A stretch of 54,354 nucleotides of DNA from Ferroacidibacillus organovorans (GTDB lineage: Bacteria; Bacillota; Bacilli; Alicyclobacillales; SLC66): the NCBI RefSeq assembly GCF_001642725.1, contig NZ_LSUQ01000014.1, forward strand, positions 1-54,354. Reading direction: 5' to 3'. Both the position numbers and the translations under genes were made by a program. Positions within the stretch are counted from its first letter, which is position 1, and each line of letters begins with the position of its first letter. Shown here in pieces: positions 53,318 through 54,354 of this stretch. Under the pieces are notes generated by a model that made no database searches, was not told where the DNA came from, and saw nothing but the letters and a program-made list of their open reading frames with translations.

Positions 53318-54354
53318 TCACGGAATGGAAGGCGGCGCAAGCTGGGTGCCCAGCCTGCGCACATTGGTCTCGACGCTTAATCGAATCTTCACAGTAGGGA
53401 GTTGCTTATGCCAATCATAGGCCAGAAGTGCCTGATTGGTCGGAAACTGTGCGCGCGCATAGCGGAAAAAGCGAAATGGATCTGCGCGATCACGAGCGAA
53501 CACGCGCTGCATCAGAAGCATTTCTCTCGAATGGATCATGGCACTCATCGCGCTCGCCAGTTTGCGACGATTGGCCGGCGGGACAAAATTTCCGTTTGAC
53601 TCATCGCCAAGCAATTCCGCCTCGAAAGACTGTTTGATCGATAGCACGGGATGCGGACGAAGTGTCAGGCTCACATGCATAGGTTTCGCATAGCGAATCG
53701 CAAGCGCAACATACCCGCCTTTGCGAATCGGTGAAGGAACGCTCAATACCAAACGCTTTATCGAACCAGATAACAACTGGAGACTGCGCGTTTGCTCTCC
53801 TGTCAATAAATCCACCATCTTGTCGCCGCGAAAGACCGCGGTTCCCACATCTTCGACAGGATTGCCGCCGCTTCGATTCACCCCCCCCGGCGTGTCACCA
53901 ATCTCTCGACGAGACAAACCATTTGCTGACCCAGCCGTCTTCTTTTTTTGCGCAGCCACTCGCTCATTCACTGAGAGCACGGGTGCGACCGGATCTTCAT
54001 TCGGCGTTTCCATTTCCGTAAGAAACTGATGAACCTGCATCGACGGCGCAAGCCCTGTGCGTTTTGTCGTGGATTGAAAATCTTCAATCACACGCGTAGC
54101 GGACGTTTCCAAGACCGGTTTATCGTGTAAAAAGATATTAGAGATCGCACCTTTTGTAATAAAAAGAAACAGTGTTCTGCGAAATTCACGATACCGTGTA
54201 AGCGTGTTTAAATAAGGGAGCATCCCTTCACGCGCGACATTTTCGCTCACCATGACAGCGGCCAAATGAGAGAGGTTGATCGTTCGCTCCACCCCGGCGT
54301 TCATGACGTTTAGCGCTTCATTCAGCGTGTATCCACTCGCTGAGACAATCGGGG
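53318..54354 (-). CDS. Ger(x)C family spore germination lipoprotein (N-terminus beyond window)
   Basis: The coding frame enters from the window end; 344 codons (plus a partial one) are visible. The first visible residues, IVSASGYTLNEALNV, and then LSHLAAVMVSENVAREGMLPYLNTL and RRTLFLFITKGAISNIF match the Ger(x)C N-terminal domain. GTAVFRGDKMVDLLTGEQTRSLQLLSG marks the domain junction. The ATG at 54304 is internal, not the start. Between the two domains lies a roughly 60-residue Pro/Gly/Asn/Lys-rich insert. The protein would be a lipid-anchored subunit of a germinant receptor; the signal peptide is outside the window. Confidence 0.88.
   Translation of the reverse strand, partial: PIVSASGYTLNEALNVMNAGVERTINLSHLAAVMVSENVAREGMLPYLNTLTRYREFRRTLFLFITKGAISNIFLHDKPVLETSATRVIEDFQSTTKRTGLAPSMQVHQFLTEMETPNEDPVAPVLSVNERVAAQKKKTAGSANGLSRREIGDTPGGVNRSGGNPVEDVGTAVFRGDKMVDLLTGEQTRSLQLLSGSIKRLVLSVPSPIRKGGYVALAIRYAKPMHVSLTLRPHPVLSIKQSFEAELLGDESNGNFVPPANRRKLASAMSAMIHSREMLLMQRVFARDRADPFRFFRYARAQFPTNQALLAYDWHKQLPTVKIRLSVETNVRRLGTQLAPPSIP

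Noticed and set aside
1-54354. tRNA, rRNA, CRISPR array, insertion sequence or prophage
   Set aside because: No cloverleaf, rRNA core motif, regular spaced repeat array, transposase or integrase was seen; the only notable direct repeat is the 38-bp pair near 52.7 kb.

Overview
The window is a chromosomal segment of an endospore-forming, low-to-mid GC Gram-positive bacterium of the class Bacilli. Evidence for this: sporulation sigma factors sigE and sigG with spoIIGA, spoVE and spoVD, a Ger(x)C germinant-receptor subunit, the bacillithiol enzyme BshC, and a meso-diaminopimelate-type MurE. Gene order closely follows the Bacillus subtilis bshC-mraZ-...-ftsZ-spoIIGA-sigE-sigG-...-divIVA-ileS-lspA-pyr region. 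GC-rich codon use and heavy use of GTG/TTG starts suggest an Alicyclobacillaceae-like lineage; this is inference, not a determination.

Region 1 (1-9130, minus strand) is the de novo UMP operon pyrR-pyrB-pyrC-carA-carB-pyrK-pyrD-pyrF. The last gene is cut by the window start. A consensus promoter, a perfect PyrR-binding loop and a Rho-independent attenuator precede pyrR, so the operon should be repressed by UMP/UTP through PyrR. pyrB is of the E. coli/archaeal class rather than the Bacillus class, and pyrP is absent.

Region 2 (9131-21562, minus) carries rluD, lspA, a DksA-like ylyA homologue, a DUF5665 gene, ileS with a T-box leader, then divIVA, ylmH, yggT, sepF, ylmE, ylmD, ymxH, sigG, sigE and spoIIGA. 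A Spo0A-type promoter precedes spoIIGA and a sigma-F/G-type promoter precedes sigG. Together these give the commitment cascade: Spo0A~P drives spoIIGA-sigE, SpoIIGA processes pro-sigma-E, and sigma-G follows in the forespore.

Region 3 (21814-44737, minus) is the division and cell-wall cluster, read from bshC down: mraZ, rsmH, ftsL, pbpB, spoVD, murE, murF, mraY, murD, spoVE, murG, murB, murA, divIB, two DUF881 genes, sbp, ftsA, ftsZ. It supplies the cytoplasmic precursor pathway, the lipid steps and the divisome. MraZ-type direct repeats lie upstream of mraZ.

Region 4 (44777-54354, mixed strands) is the accessory part. It holds comFB, a degenerate P-type-ATPase-like membrane protein with an HMA-like N-terminus, two small single-span membrane proteins, an acyl-CoA carboxyltransferase with a 73-residue biotin carrier, an SDR, typA, a tiny membrane-peptide gene broken up by a 38-bp duplication, an orphan basic protein, and a Ger(x)C gene that runs off the window end. 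The most unusual content is here. No tRNA, rRNA, CRISPR array or insertion sequence was seen.
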